A DNA stretch of 64,000 bases. Origin: an uncultured Anaeroplasma sp. (GTDB lineage Bacteria > Bacillota_I > Bacilli_A > Acholeplasmatales > Anaeroplasmataceae). Of this stretch, positions 39,842 to 49,950 are shown piece by piece (within the stretch, counting starts at the first letter, position 1; every line of letters begins with the position of its first letter). Under the pieces are notes generated by a model that did not search any database, was not told where the DNA came from, and saw only the letters and a list, made by a program, of their open reading frames with translations. The DNA lies in assembly GCA_947592005.1 (NCBI GenBank), contig CANQDJ010000002.1:1-64000 (forward strand), in the 5' to 3' direction. The translations under genes were made by a program, and so were the position numbers.

Positions 39842-40777
39842 TTATTCTTTTATTATTTCAAACATATCTTCTATGCTGGCATTATTTTTTAAATATCCTT
39901 TAAATCTTGCCTTTATTAAATAACTATAGTATCCGGGAATATTAAATAGAAAATAAAAAACTTTTTTAAATTTGGAAAAACCAAAAGAATTATACCTTTT
40001 TATCATTTTTGTGACATATTTATTATCTTTGTATTTCTTTTGTAAAAAATCATAACATTCTTTTGTGTCTTTCCAAAGTCTAGAATCTCCTTTTTTGTTT
40101 TTTGTAGATATACCTGTTCCATATTCATACCAAATTAATGGTTCTTGTATTCCATAAAATTTAAAATTTTCTATAAGTAATTGATATAATAACGGTCTGT
40201 CTTCCATATAAATTACCTTATCTTTTAATGGAGTTAAAAATTTAAGATAAATTTCTCTTGTGCTGACAAATGCCGCTCCGCCAAAATATCCTCCATATAA
40301 ACACAATATATCTCTAAGGTTTTTGGGATTATACATTATTTTATTATGAGATATGTTTTTTTTAAAAACTATTTTATTATCTTGATAAAAAATCATATCT
40401 GAATATACTAAATCATATTTTCCCTCGGATATTTTTTTATAATATTTAAACAAAGAGTTTTCATCAAAAAAATAATCTCCCGGAGAAATTGTTTTTATAT
40501 ATTTCCCTTTTGACAATTCTACCGCAGATAAAATGTTTTTTACTGTACCAACATTTTGAGGCAAAAAATTATAAATACATTTATATCCTTTTTTGAGAAT
40601 CCAATTTTCCAAATCCTCACGATATTTAATTTTCGAACCATCATCAGTTATAATAACCTCAAAATCCACATTTCTTTGCTTATAAATCGAAACCAACGTG
40701 TTTTTCAATTTATCAAATTCCGGATTATAACAACATACAATAACCGAAAAAATCGGATTTTTATTTTCGGTTCCCAT
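39842..40777 (-). CDS. GT2-family glycosyltransferase
   Basis: FSVIVCCYNPEFDKLKNTLVSIYKQRNVDFEVIITDDGS. Confidence 0.88.
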   Translation of the reverse strand: MGTENKNPIFSVIVCCYNPEFDKLKNTLVSIYKQRNVDFEVIITDDGSKIKYREDLENWILKKGYKCIYNFLPQNVGTVKNILSAVELSKGKYIKTISPGDYFFDENSLFKYYKKISEGKYDLVYSDMIFYQDNKIVFKKNISHNKIMYNPKNLRDILCLYGGYFGGAAFVSTREIYLKFLTPLKDKVIYMEDRPLLYQLLIENFKFYGIQEPLIWYEYGTGISTKNKKGDSRLWKDTKECYDFLQKKYKDNKYVTKMIKRYNSFGFSKFKKVFYFLFNIPGYYSYLIKARFKGYLKNNASIEDMFEIIKE

Positions 40778-41786
40778 AGTTTTTCTCCATAAATCTCAAA
40801 TATTCCCCGGATAAAATATGATTAATCCAATCTTGATTATCCAAATTCCATTGAATTGTCGGGCCTATACCCGTTTCAAAAGTATATTTTGGTTTCCAAC
40901 CTAATTCTTTTATTAATTTATCGGGATCCATCGCATATCTTAAATCATGTCCCGCTCTGTCTTTGACAAACGTAATCAAAGATTCCGGTTTTCCCAATTC
41001 TTTAAGAATTCCTTTTACTACTTCTAAATTTGTTTTTTCATTATGACCGCCGACATTATAAATCTCTCCGTCTTTGCCTTTTCTTACAATTAAATCTATT
41101 GCGGTACAATGATCATATACATGTAACCAATCTCGAACATTTTCTCCCTTACCATAAATTGGCAATGGTTCATTTGCTAAAGCCTTTTTAATAATTAAAG
41201 GTATTAGTTTTTCCGGAAATTGATATGGTCCGTAATTGTTAGAACATCTCGATATAGTACAAGGAAGTCCAAACGTTCTGTGATATGCCATTACAAGTAA
41301 ATCTGCAGATGCTTTAGACGCACTATACGGACTACTTGCATGAATTGGAGTGTCCTCCGTAAAAAATAAATCCGGTCTATCCAATGGTAAATCACCATAA
41401 ACTTCATCAGTAGAAACTTGATGATATCTTGTAATCCCATATTTTCTACAAGCGTCCATTAAAATTTGCGTACCTATAATATTGGTTTGTAAAAAAATAC
41501 CAGGATTTTCAATGCTTCGATCTACATGACTTTCTGCCGCAAAGTTGATAACATAATCGAATTTTTCTTCTTCAAATAATTGAAACACCGCATCTTTATT
41601 ACAAATATTTTCATGAACAAATTTAAAGTTTGGTTTGTTCATAATTGGTTCAAGTGTTTCCATATTGCCAGCGTATGTTAAAGCGTCTATACATACAAAT
41701 TTGTCAGTTGGATATGTATTTACCATATAATGACAAAAATTACCACCAATGAATCCTGCTCCACCTGTTATTAAAAATTTAGACAT
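40761..41786 (-). CDS. rmlB: dTDP-glucose 4,6-dehydratase
   Basis: KFLITGGAGFIGGNFCHYM, STDEVYGDL, YSASKASADLLVMAYHRTFGLP. Start trimmed to MSKFLITGG. Confidence 0.95.
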   Translation of the reverse strand: MSKFLITGGAGFIGGNFCHYMVNTYPTDKFVCIDALTYAGNMETLEPIMNKPNFKFVHENICNKDAVFQLFEEEKFDYVINFAAESHVDRSIENPGIFLQTNIIGTQILMDACRKYGITRYHQVSTDEVYGDLPLDRPDLFFTEDTPIHASSPYSASKASADLLVMAYHRTFGLPCTISRCSNNYGPYQFPEKLIPLIIKKALANEPLPIYGKGENVRDWLHVYDHCTAIDLIVRKGKDGEIYNVGGHNEKTNLEVVKGILKELGKPESLITFVKDRAGHDLRYAMDPDKLIKELGWKPKYTFETGIGPTIQWNLDNQDWINHILSGEYLRFMEKNYGNRK

Positions 41787-42375
41787 TTTCCTCCATCTCC
41801 TTAACTTTTTCCCAACATTTTGTATCAAAATTATATTTTTTTATTACTTTAGCCGGCACACCAACAACAACCGAATAATCCGGTATATCATTTAAGATTA
41901 ATGAGCCACTACCGATAATTACATTATCTCCAATATGAACACCTGGAAAGATTTGGGTGCCATATCCTATAAAGCAATTTTTCCCTATTTTTACCGGGGA
42001 AACAATTATTCCATTTTTTAAAATATTTTGATTGATGGTTGAATAATCATGATCAATGTTTGTAATCATGACATTTTCCGTTATAACCGTGTTATCTCCA
42101 ATAGTGATTTCTCCCGCACAAGTCAAATGTAAATTTTGTTCTATTGTCACATGATCCCCTATAACCAAATTAGGATAAAAAAGTTCATTATTCCATTTGT
42201 TTATGCATTCGATTCTTGCACTATTACGAATAAAAACATGATCTCCAACCGAAATATATTTTTTGCCCGAAATCAATATGGGTTTATATATTAAAGATCG
42301 TTTCCCAAATTTTTTATACGATATTTTTTTAAGTGGCCATAACCATTTATAAAATTTAATTTGAATTTTTCCCAT
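41779..42375 (-). CDS. Left-handed beta-helix (hexapeptide) acyltransferase
   Basis: VIGDHVTIEQNLHL, IGDNTVITENVMI, IGDNVIIGSGSLI hexapeptide repeats. Confidence 0.85.
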   Translation of the reverse strand: MGKIQIKFYKWLWPLKKISYKKFGKRSLIYKPILISGKKYISVGDHVFIRNSARIECINKWNNELFYPNLVIGDHVTIEQNLHLTCAGEITIGDNTVITENVMITNIDHDYSTINQNILKNGIIVSPVKIGKNCFIGYGTQIFPGVHIGDNVIIGSGSLILNDIPDYSVVVGVPAKVIKKYNFDTKCWEKVKEMEENV

Positions 42376-43204
42376 TTTTCATTCTCTCTATTTCCTTTAT
42401 TTTACTATTATCACCATAAATGCATGGAGAATCATAAATTCTATCCGGATATTTACCATAATCCAATTTAATATTTAATTTATTTGTTTTGATATATGAT
42501 TCAACCATTTCTGCCAAAGCAACCGGTTTTCCCGAACATACATTTATTATACCAAGAATATTATCTTGTAAAACCGCTAATGTTATTTGATTTACCAAAT
42601 CGTCGATTTTGATAAAATCATATTTGTTTTTTCCACTAGTAAATGGAAAATTAGTCTTTTTTTCTCTTGCTGCCTGTTTTATCTTACAAAAAATAGAATT
42701 GCCAAAATCATCATCACCATAAATATAAAATGCTCTAAGCCATTGAAATTTACAGTTGTGTTGTGAAGTATATAATTCTAAACTTTTTCTTAAAGCGTTC
42801 TTAACTATTCCATAAAAAGTGAGCGGATTACATGCTGTTTCATCGTTGATAATTCCCTCGTGATACCCTACTTCATGCATGGTTCCCATAGATACCAATT
42901 TAGGCAATCCATTATCAATTAAATTTGCAAGAAAAGAGATATGTAACGAAAAATCCTGTAAATGTTTTATAGAATTATGTTTAAATCCATCTCGCCAAGC
43001 CAAATGAATACAAATATCCGGTTCTTCAAAAAATTTAAACCAATTATCATTTTCCGAGAATATATCGGCTTTTATAAAATGGGCTTTGGGATTAATATGG
43101 TCATTCGCTATATCATTTGCTATAACATCTATATGCAATTCTAATAGTTTGTCTACTATCTTCGAACCAATATAACCATTTGCTCCGGTTACCAATATTT
43201 TCAT
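42356..43204 (-). CDS. NAD-dependent nucleotide-sugar epimerase/reductase (SDR)
   Basis: MKILVTGANGYIGSKIVDKL, FYGIVKNALRKSLELY. Confidence 0.83.
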   Translation of the reverse strand: MKILVTGANGYIGSKIVDKLLELHIDVIANDIANDHINPKAHFIKADIFSENDNWFKFFEEPDICIHLAWRDGFKHNSIKHLQDFSLHISFLANLIDNGLPKLVSMGTMHEVGYHEGIINDETACNPLTFYGIVKNALRKSLELYTSQHNCKFQWLRAFYIYGDDDFGNSIFCKIKQAAREKKTNFPFTSGKNKYDFIKIDDLVNQITLAVLQDNILGIINVCSGKPVALAEMVESYIKTNKLNIKLDYGKYPDRIYDSPCIYGDNSKIKEIERMKNGKNSN

Positions 43205-44046
43205 ATATTCCACTCCTTTCTTCCCATTTTCCCCTGCTTAAAATCATGGATTGCTTCTGTAATGATTTTTTTATCAGCAGTCTTAAATTTCATAGAAATC
43301 CAAGAAAATATCAAGGCAAAAGGTTTATAAATTCCTCCTGCTTTTTTTATATAATAAAATCGGTTTCGATTATTATAATAAATCGCTGTTTTTGAGTTTT
43401 CTCCTCCACTTGAAAGACTAACCTTATGATATATCACGGCATTAGAACATAAATAAATTTTTATTTTGTTTTTTCTTAATTGGAAACAAAAGTCAACATC
43501 ATCATAATATAAAAAATAATTTTCATCAAACAAGCCTGTCTTTTTAAATACAGTATTATGAATCAACATACAACATGTAGGAGCATATTCTGTTGTTTGT
43601 TTATCTTTATATTTTTCTTTTTGATAATATAAATGGGAAATAGTTCCTCTAAAATTATGAAACTTTCCGCCATAAAACCAAATCTTATCTGTACCGAAAT
43701 AATATATCTTTGGACATACAATATCTTTTTTACAGGCCAATAATTTGGCAATGGCATCTTCATTTAAAATGACGTCATTATTAATTAATAAAGTATATTC
43801 ACAATTCAATTCTATAGATTTTTTAATTCCAATATTATTTCCGCCTGCCGCTCCTAAATTTTCATTATTATAAATTTTTATGATTTTGTCGCTATCAAAC
43901 TTGTCCAACATTTTCATGGAATTATCTGTGGAATTATTATCGACAATAATAATTTTAAAATCTTGATACGTTTGATTTAAAATAGAAGCGATTGCCTCAT
44001 TTTGAAATTTTTCTCCATTATAATTAACAATTACAATTCCTAGCAT
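43201..44046 (-). CDS. GT2-family glycosyltransferase (rhamnosyltransferase-like)
   Basis: LGIVIVNYNGEKFQNEAIASILNQTYQDFKIIIVDNNSTDNS, YYDDVDFCFQLRK. Start trimmed (longer ORF overlaps the polymerase gene). Confidence 0.86.
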   Translation of the reverse strand: MLGIVIVNYNGEKFQNEAIASILNQTYQDFKIIIVDNNSTDNSMKMLDKFDSDKIIKIYNNENLGAAGGNNIGIKKSIELNCEYTLLINNDVILNEDAIAKLLACKKDIVCPKIYYFGTDKIWFYGGKFHNFRGTISHLYYQKEKYKDKQTTEYAPTCCMLIHNTVFKKTGLFDENYFLYYDDVDFCFQLRKNKIKIYLCSNAVIYHKVSLSSGGENSKTAIYYNNRNRFYYIKKAGGIYKPFALIFSWISMKFKTADKKIITEAIHDFKQGKMGRKEWNI

Positions 44047-45433
44047 ATACTTCTTTTCTTCTTTCATTAAATTTATAAAAATATAAAAGGAAAACATAAA
44101 CAAAACTAATAGTATAAAAATAGCCCAAAAGTCCTTGAAATGAAAAAACAAAAATAAGACATAAAATCGTTATAAAGTCTAATTTCCCCACATTTTTTAT
44201 TTTTTTCAAATAAAATATCCAAGCAAGAAATCCGATTAATCCAATATTACAAAGCATGGAAGGTAAGAAGGAATGGGAATATGTGTTTCCTAAACCAACT
44301 CCAAAAAACAAATGTGAACCAAACCATTTCAAACAATATAAGATAGAAACAATACGTGGAACTTCTCCACTGGTTTCAGAAAAACTATATTGAAATAAAG
44401 AATCGGTTCGGACCAATTCAATAACATTAAATACAGAATTTATTCTATGTGAAAAATACGGAATTTTAAACAATATTAAACATGCTACAACAAAGAAAAC
44501 AATTAAAAAGAATACATTTTTTAATTTCATATTTTTTTTGCCATATCTAAAAAATATAAGTATAAAAGCACCTACAAAAATAACAGCACTTAATGAAACC
44601 GATAAAATAGAATATAAATTTAATAGAAATAACTTCAAGTTGGTTTTGGAACCTTTAATTTTCGAACTTGCCAATAAAGCACAAGATATAATAAACATAT
44701 TCATTGACAAATGAGAAGGTTCTTTATATAAGCCCTGTAAAGCAGGCATGCCTGATCTATATATACCAGTAGCGTATGTTCCTTGCCCTATTCCAAAGAT
44801 AGAATTAACTAAATAAGCATAGGTGTTTGAATTAAAAAAATATTTACAAGCAAATTCAAAGAAAAATAAAAATATGTATAACGATGCAACTATATGAAAA
44901 ATTTTAAAAAATTGTTTAATCGTATTTTTGTTAAATAATATATCCTTTCCGGCAGAAAAACAAAAAACAAAGATAATTATTCTAAACAATAATAGAAAAG
45001 AATGAGAATTCAATACAGCCGGTGTTGTTTTAAAAATCGATGAATCCTCATATAACATCTCCCAGTACTCGTTGTAGGCCATAATTGCTGTATTATCATT
45101 AAAAATAATCGGCAATATAAAAGATAAACAGGCACTTCCTAACAAAATAATAATGGCAATATATTCTTTGGGTTGAATTTTTTTATTAAACAATAAAAAA
45201 ACAGAAACAATAAACAACATCAATAAAGAGAATTCCGAATACAAGATTTCCGTATTTCCTATTCTAATAAAATATCCGACTCCTATAAACAATTCAAATA
45301 TAATATTCAACAAAAAAAATGACAAATATAAGTGTTTTATTCCTTTTTTTCTCCATATCGTTTTGATAATCAAAAATAAATAAATAAAAGCGACTATTAT
45401 ACTAAAAGCATTAATCATTTCCGACCTCCTCAT
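44024..45433 (-). CDS. O-antigen polymerase/Wzy-like membrane protein
   Basis: Multi-TM, GIYRSGMPALQGLYKEPSHLSMNMFI, GVGLGNTYSHSFLPSML. Confidence 0.7.
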   Translation of the reverse strand: MRRSEMINAFSIIVAFIYLFLIIKTIWRKKGIKHLYLSFFLLNIIFELFIGVGYFIRIGNTEILYSEFSLLMLFIVSVFLLFNKKIQPKEYIAIIILLGSACLSFILPIIFNDNTAIMAYNEYWEMLYEDSSIFKTTPAVLNSHSFLLLFRIIIFVFCFSAGKDILFNKNTIKQFFKIFHIVASLYIFLFFFEFACKYFFNSNTYAYLVNSIFGIGQGTYATGIYRSGMPALQGLYKEPSHLSMNMFIISCALLASSKIKGSKTNLKLFLLNLYSILSVSLSAVIFVGAFILIFFRYGKKNMKLKNVFFLIVFFVVACLILFKIPYFSHRINSVFNVIELVRTDSLFQYSFSETSGEVPRIVSILYCLKWFGSHLFFGVGLGNTYSHSFLPSMLCNIGLIGFLAWIFYLKKIKNVGKLDFITILCLIFVFSFQGLLGYFYTISFVYVFLLYFYKFNERRKEVYARNCNC

Positions 45434-46493
45434 AAAAGTTTTTCATCTGCATATATGCAATATCCCAAGAAAACTTTTTACAAGCCGTATATTGGGCGGA
45501 TATAATTTGATTTCTGTATTCCTCGTTATCCAATTTATGCAATTCGGCGATAACCCCTTCGATATCATTATTTTCCAAAAGAATTCCCGCCCCATTCATA
45601 ACTTCAGGAATAGATGAATTATTAAAAGCAATAACCGGACAACCACAGTTCATTGCTTCACAAATTGGAATACCAAATCCCTCATATAAAGACGGATATA
45701 CAAAACAATAACTTAAATGATATAAAACATTTAAATCACTGTCACTTACATTTCTTAACATATATATTCTAGAACTTAAATTTTTTGTTTTTAGCACTTT
45801 TTCATCTAATTCTTTCCCGCCGACAACCACAAGATTTAAATTAGATATATGTTCTAAAATTTTTAACATAAAATCAAAATTTTTATATCCCTCTCTTTGA
45901 CCAACGAATAATAAAAATTTTTTCCCTTCCAAAAATTGATATTGTTCCGGAATAACAATGTTTTCAATGTGATAAAAAACTTTATCATTAAAACCATTGT
46001 AAATAATTTTTATATGCTTTTTTTCTGCCTTTGGATAAAATTCCAATAAATCTTTATAAGTGTTTTGACTTATACATACAATTCCGTCCGCATGCTTAAT
46101 CGCTCTTCTTTTCAAAAAGGTATTTAAAATTTTATGGTACCCTTTCATATATTTTTGATGCGTAAAATCATGTAATGTGATGATGTTTTTTATGTTTTTG
46201 TTTTTGCACCATCTATAAACTGTACTATGAAAAATTCCATTATCTATCAACTGAATTTTAGGCGGATTGAAAACACGCAATAATTTTCCGGAATACCGTT
46301 TATCAGGTAGTTTTTGAATTTCATTTGTTGCAATAAAATCCAAAAATTCTTTATTTAGATAATTCTCTTTGGAAGATAAAAAATAATAACAATTTTCTGA
46401 TTTTTGAAATCTTTTAAAGAACTCCAACCAATAATTGCTGGCTCCTCCCTTTTTTTGTAATTGAAAAATCACACTATCAAAAATAATTTTCAT
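45411..46493 (-). CDS. GT4-family glycosyltransferase
   Basis: YPSLYEGFGIPICEAMNCGCPVIAFNNSSIPEVMNGAGIL. Start trimmed to MKIIFDSV. Confidence 0.9.
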   Translation of the reverse strand: MKIIFDSVIFQLQKKGGASNYWLEFFKRFQKSENCYYFLSSKENYLNKEFLDFIATNEIQKLPDKRYSGKLLRVFNPPKIQLIDNGIFHSTVYRWCKNKNIKNIITLHDFTHQKYMKGYHKILNTFLKRRAIKHADGIVCISQNTYKDLLEFYPKAEKKHIKIIYNGFNDKVFYHIENIVIPEQYQFLEGKKFLLFVGQREGYKNFDFMLKILEHISNLNLVVVGGKELDEKVLKTKNLSSRIYMLRNVSDSDLNVLYHLSYCFVYPSLYEGFGIPICEAMNCGCPVIAFNNSSIPEVMNGAGILLENNDIEGVIAELHKLDNEEYRNQIISAQYTACKKFSWDIAYMQMKNFYEEVGND

Positions 46494-47011
46494 TTTTCCT
46501 TTACCTCTCCAACAATATGTGCCAACCCTCCTCCGGCTAAAATACAATTATTTCCGAAAGTACCCTTAACCGTGGTGTTTGCACCAACAATAACATTATC
46601 TCCCAAAATTGTTCCGGGCAAAATTACAGCTCCCGTTCCTATAAAACAGTTTTTACCTATTTTTGTTTCTTTTATTATTAGATCCGTCTTTACGGCAGAT
46701 TCCCCTTGAATAAATGTATGATCTACATTACTGATAAAAACATTACTTGATATAGTTGTTCCATATCCTATAATTAACTCGCCACCCGAAATAATATGAA
46801 GGTTTTGTCCAATGGAATTATCCCCCTCAAAACGAATATACCCATCTCTATGAACTTCGGCACGCATATTTGGAAAAATTCTTACATCGTTTCCTAAAAA
46901 TATTTTTTTTCTTTTTTTAACATATAAAGCGGGTGCTATATAACATTTTTTACCGATTCTTCCATAAAAAATTTTGAGAAAATACGTTCTTAAAACCCAA
47001 AATATTTTCAT
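46490..47011 (-). CDS. Hexapeptide-repeat acyltransferase
   Basis: GYGTTISSNVFISNVDH, IGKNCFIGTGAVILPGTILGDNVIVGANTTVKG. Confidence 0.87.
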   Translation of the reverse strand: MKIFWVLRTYFLKIFYGRIGKKCYIAPALYVKKRKKIFLGNDVRIFPNMRAEVHRDGYIRFEGDNSIGQNLHIISGGELIIGYGTTISSNVFISNVDHTFIQGESAVKTDLIIKETKIGKNCFIGTGAVILPGTILGDNVIVGANTTVKGTFGNNCILAGGGLAHIVGEVKEK

Positions 47012-47031
47012 CAGTATTTCACTCCAATCAA

Positions 47032-47916
47032 TTAATATCTTACTTTATCCTTCGCCACATTAATTAAATGTTCTCCATATTGATTGTTTTTCATTAATTG
47101 TGCGGCTTCTAATAATTCTTCTTTGGATATCCATCCGTTTTTAAAGGCAATTTCTTCAAGACAGGAAACCTTTAATCCTTGATGTTCCTCAATCATTTTA
47201 ACAAAAGCCGTTGCGTCAGCCAAAGATTCATGAGTACCAGTATCTAGCCAAGTAAATCCTCTACCAAAAGTAATAACATCTAACTTCTCTTCTTTTAAAT
47301 ACATTTGATTTAACGTCGTTATTTCTAATTCCCCACGAGAAGACGGTTTTACCTTTTTTGCTTTGTCGGATACTCCTTTCGGATAAAAATACAATCCTAC
47401 AACTGCATAATTTGATTTGGGATCGCTGGGTTTTTCTTCAATCGAAATTGCTTTTCCGTCATTATCAAATTCTACAACACCGAATCTTTCCGGATCCGGA
47501 ACATAATATCCAAAAACCGTTGCTCTAGCGTTATATGCATTCTCTACTGCGTTACGTAACGCTTTTTTAAAGCCGTTTCCATAAAAAATATTATCTCCCA
47601 GTACCATACAACAACTATCATTGCCAATAAATTCTTCCCCTAAAATGAATGCTTGAGCCAATCCGTCCGGAGATGGTTGGATTTTATAAGATAAATTCAG
47701 TCCAAACCTAGATCCATTGCCTAAAAGATGTTCGAATCTAGGTGTATCTTCAGGAGTAGAAATAATCAATATATCCCGAATTCCGGCAAGCATTAATGTA
47801 GATAACGGATAATATATCATCGGTTTATCATAAACCGGTAATAATTGTTTACTTGTTACCATCGTTAATGGATATAATCTAGTTCCACTGCCACCGGCTA
47901 AAACAATTCCTTTCAT
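47032..47916 (-). CDS. rmlA: Glucose-1-phosphate thymidylyltransferase
   Basis: [46 protein letters not shown]. Confidence 0.96.
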   Translation of the reverse strand: MKGIVLAGGSGTRLYPLTMVTSKQLLPVYDKPMIYYPLSTLMLAGIRDILIISTPEDTPRFEHLLGNGSRFGLNLSYKIQPSPDGLAQAFILGEEFIGNDSCCMVLGDNIFYGNGFKKALRNAVENAYNARATVFGYYVPDPERFGVVEFDNDGKAISIEEKPSDPKSNYAVVGLYFYPKGVSDKAKKVKPSSRGELEITTLNQMYLKEEKLDVITFGRGFTWLDTGTHESLADATAFVKMIEEHQGLKVSCLEEIAFKNGWISKEELLEAAQLMKNNQYGEHLINVAKDKVRY

Positions 47917-47929
47917 AACCTTTTCCTCC

Positions 47930-48895
47930 TTATTCATCGGCAAAAATTTTATTAATCCAATTTTCTATAGAATATTTTTTTAAAATTTGATCATCTATCT
48001 TTTGGTAAGTTTCATCAAAAAATAAATGATTTTTTTCATATAAAGACCAAACCAAAATATTATATTCGTTATAAAAATCATAATTTACTATGTTTATATT
48101 GGTGGTAATTAATTTTTTACCGCTACCTAAACATTCAAAAGTACGCATAGACAACCCGTTTTGATTTTTCATAGGGCAGTCGATTATGTATTTAGAAGAA
48201 TTTGAAATTTTTGTAACCTCTTCTAAAGGCATTTTTTTATATTTAAAATCGTTTATTTTTGTTTTTCTAAATTCTTTATCTGTTATTTTATAAAAAAAAT
48301 AAACAATTTTAGATTGCAAATACATATAACAAAAAACATTTTTTCCATTTTCTCTTAATTGAGAAACAATGGAAGAAACCATTTTGTATTTTCCTTTTTT
48401 GATTGTTCCTATAAAACATGCATCATATATTTCTTTTTTGGAATTGAATTCGTAACTATAGATAAATAAGGGTAAAAATTTAAAATTATACTGTTGGGCA
48501 TCTAAATTGTCAAACGTATAACATACATCAAATTTATTACAAAATTTAAGAGTATTGGGAAAGGTTTGAATAGAGTCCCACATATATAAAATATATTTCG
48601 CCTTTGGTTGTGCTTTTCTTAATCTATCTATAGATTTTGCGGTAAACGCTTGACCCAAAATACTAAAAACATAATCATATTCTATATTTTTTGTAGTTTT
48701 AATTATTTTATTAATATATCGCTTCGCTTTCCTTTTTAAAACAAAAGGAAATAATCTAAAAATCCCTTTGCCAACAATCGTCATCTTAGGCCTATCATCA
48801 AACCAATCAACAATAAATCCCTTTTCTATTAATTTTTCTTTTATAATCTTTTCATAAGAAAAATAAGCAGGAGAAATAAATAAAACTCTTTTCAA
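47930..48895 (-). CDS. Glycosyltransferase-like protein (CgeB-type)
   Basis: [64 protein letters not shown]. Confidence 0.65.
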   Translation of the reverse strand: MKRVLFISPAYFSYEKIIKEKLIEKGFIVDWFDDRPKMTIVGKGIFRLFPFVLKRKAKRYINKIIKTTKNIEYDYVFSILGQAFTAKSIDRLRKAQPKAKYILYMWDSIQTFPNTLKFCNKFDVCYTFDNLDAQQYNFKFLPLFIYSYEFNSKKEIYDACFIGTIKKGKYKMVSSIVSQLRENGKNVFCYMYLQSKIVYFFYKITDKEFRKTKINDFKYKKMPLEEVTKISNSSKYIIDCPMKNQNGLSMRTFECLGSGKKLITTNINIVNYDFYNEYNILVWSLYEKNHLFFDETYQKIDDQILKKYSIENWINKIFADE

Positions 48896-48896
48896 T

Positions 48897-49949
48897 TTAA
48901 CCCTCCTTTTCTATAATTCTTTTTATATTTTGATTCTTGCTCTTTTCACAAATAAGAATATTATCTTTCGTTACAACAACAATCATATTTTTTACTCCCA
49001 TCAAAGACACTCTTTGAACATTCTCATTGCTGACTATAATATTATTATTTGAATCAACGGATATACAATTCACATTGCATATAACATTCCCATTTTCGTC
49101 CTTTTCAAACAATTCCTCAAAAGCCAAATAATTTCCTACATCATTCCAACCGAATGATGCCGGAATAACCATAATATTATCCGCCTTTTCCATTACTGCA
49201 AAATCAATCGATTTCTTTTCAAATCGCATAAATTCTTCTTTGACCGCTTCTGCCGTTATTATACCTTCGTTTTTATCAAACTTTTTCACGATATTCATAA
49301 CGACTTTATAATGACTTGCAGAATACTTTTCCAATGCGTTCATTATGGTTTCATATGTAAATATAAACATTCCACTATTCCATAGATACTTTCCCGAAGC
49401 CAAATACTTCTCGGCAAGATCACGTTGTGGCTTTTCTTTAAACCCTAACGATTTAGTAGGAATATTTAATTCGGAGTTCGCCACTTCGATATATCCATAT
49501 CCTGTTTCGGGATATGTCGGCTTTATTCCTAAAGTAACAATATTGTTGTTTTGTGCCTCTTGTTCGGCAATTTGAATTACTTTTCTAAATTCAACCGAAT
49601 CTTTAATTAAATGATCAGAAGCCAAAACACAAATCGTGGGATTATCATAGTATTTGGATATAACCGTCGAACCATACGCTATTGCGGCAGCGGTATCTCT
49701 AAACGCCGGTTCAATGATAATTCTAGAATCCGGAATTTCAGGCAAATCCTCTTTTAATGCCGGAACTTGAATTTCATTCGTTGCGATAAATATTCTATTT
49801 TGATCCGCCAAAGGTAATATACGTTCATATGCCAATCGGATAAGAGATTTATCAGAAAATATTTTTAATAATTGTTTCGGTCTTTGTTTGGTAGATAAAG
49901 GCCAAAATCTTTCTCCGCTTCCTCCTGCCATAATTAAAAATGTCAACAT
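48897..49949 (-). CDS. manC: Mannose-1-phosphate guanylyltransferase
   Basis: FLIMAGGSGERFWPLSTKQRPKQLLKIF, EKPQRDLAEKYLASGKYLWNSGMFIF, FGWNDVGNY. Confidence 0.93.
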   Translation of the reverse strand: MLTFLIMAGGSGERFWPLSTKQRPKQLLKIFSDKSLIRLAYERILPLADQNRIFIATNEIQVPALKEDLPEIPDSRIIIEPAFRDTAAAIAYGSTVISKYYDNPTICVLASDHLIKDSVEFRKVIQIAEQEAQNNNIVTLGIKPTYPETGYGYIEVANSELNIPTKSLGFKEKPQRDLAEKYLASGKYLWNSGMFIFTYETIMNALEKYSASHYKVVMNIVKKFDKNEGIITAEAVKEEFMRFEKKSIDFAVMEKADNIMVIPASFGWNDVGNYLAFEELFEKDENGNVICNVNCISVDSNNNIIVSNENVQRVSLMGVKNMIVVVTKDNILICEKSKNQNIKRIIEKEG

Positions 49950-49950
49950 A

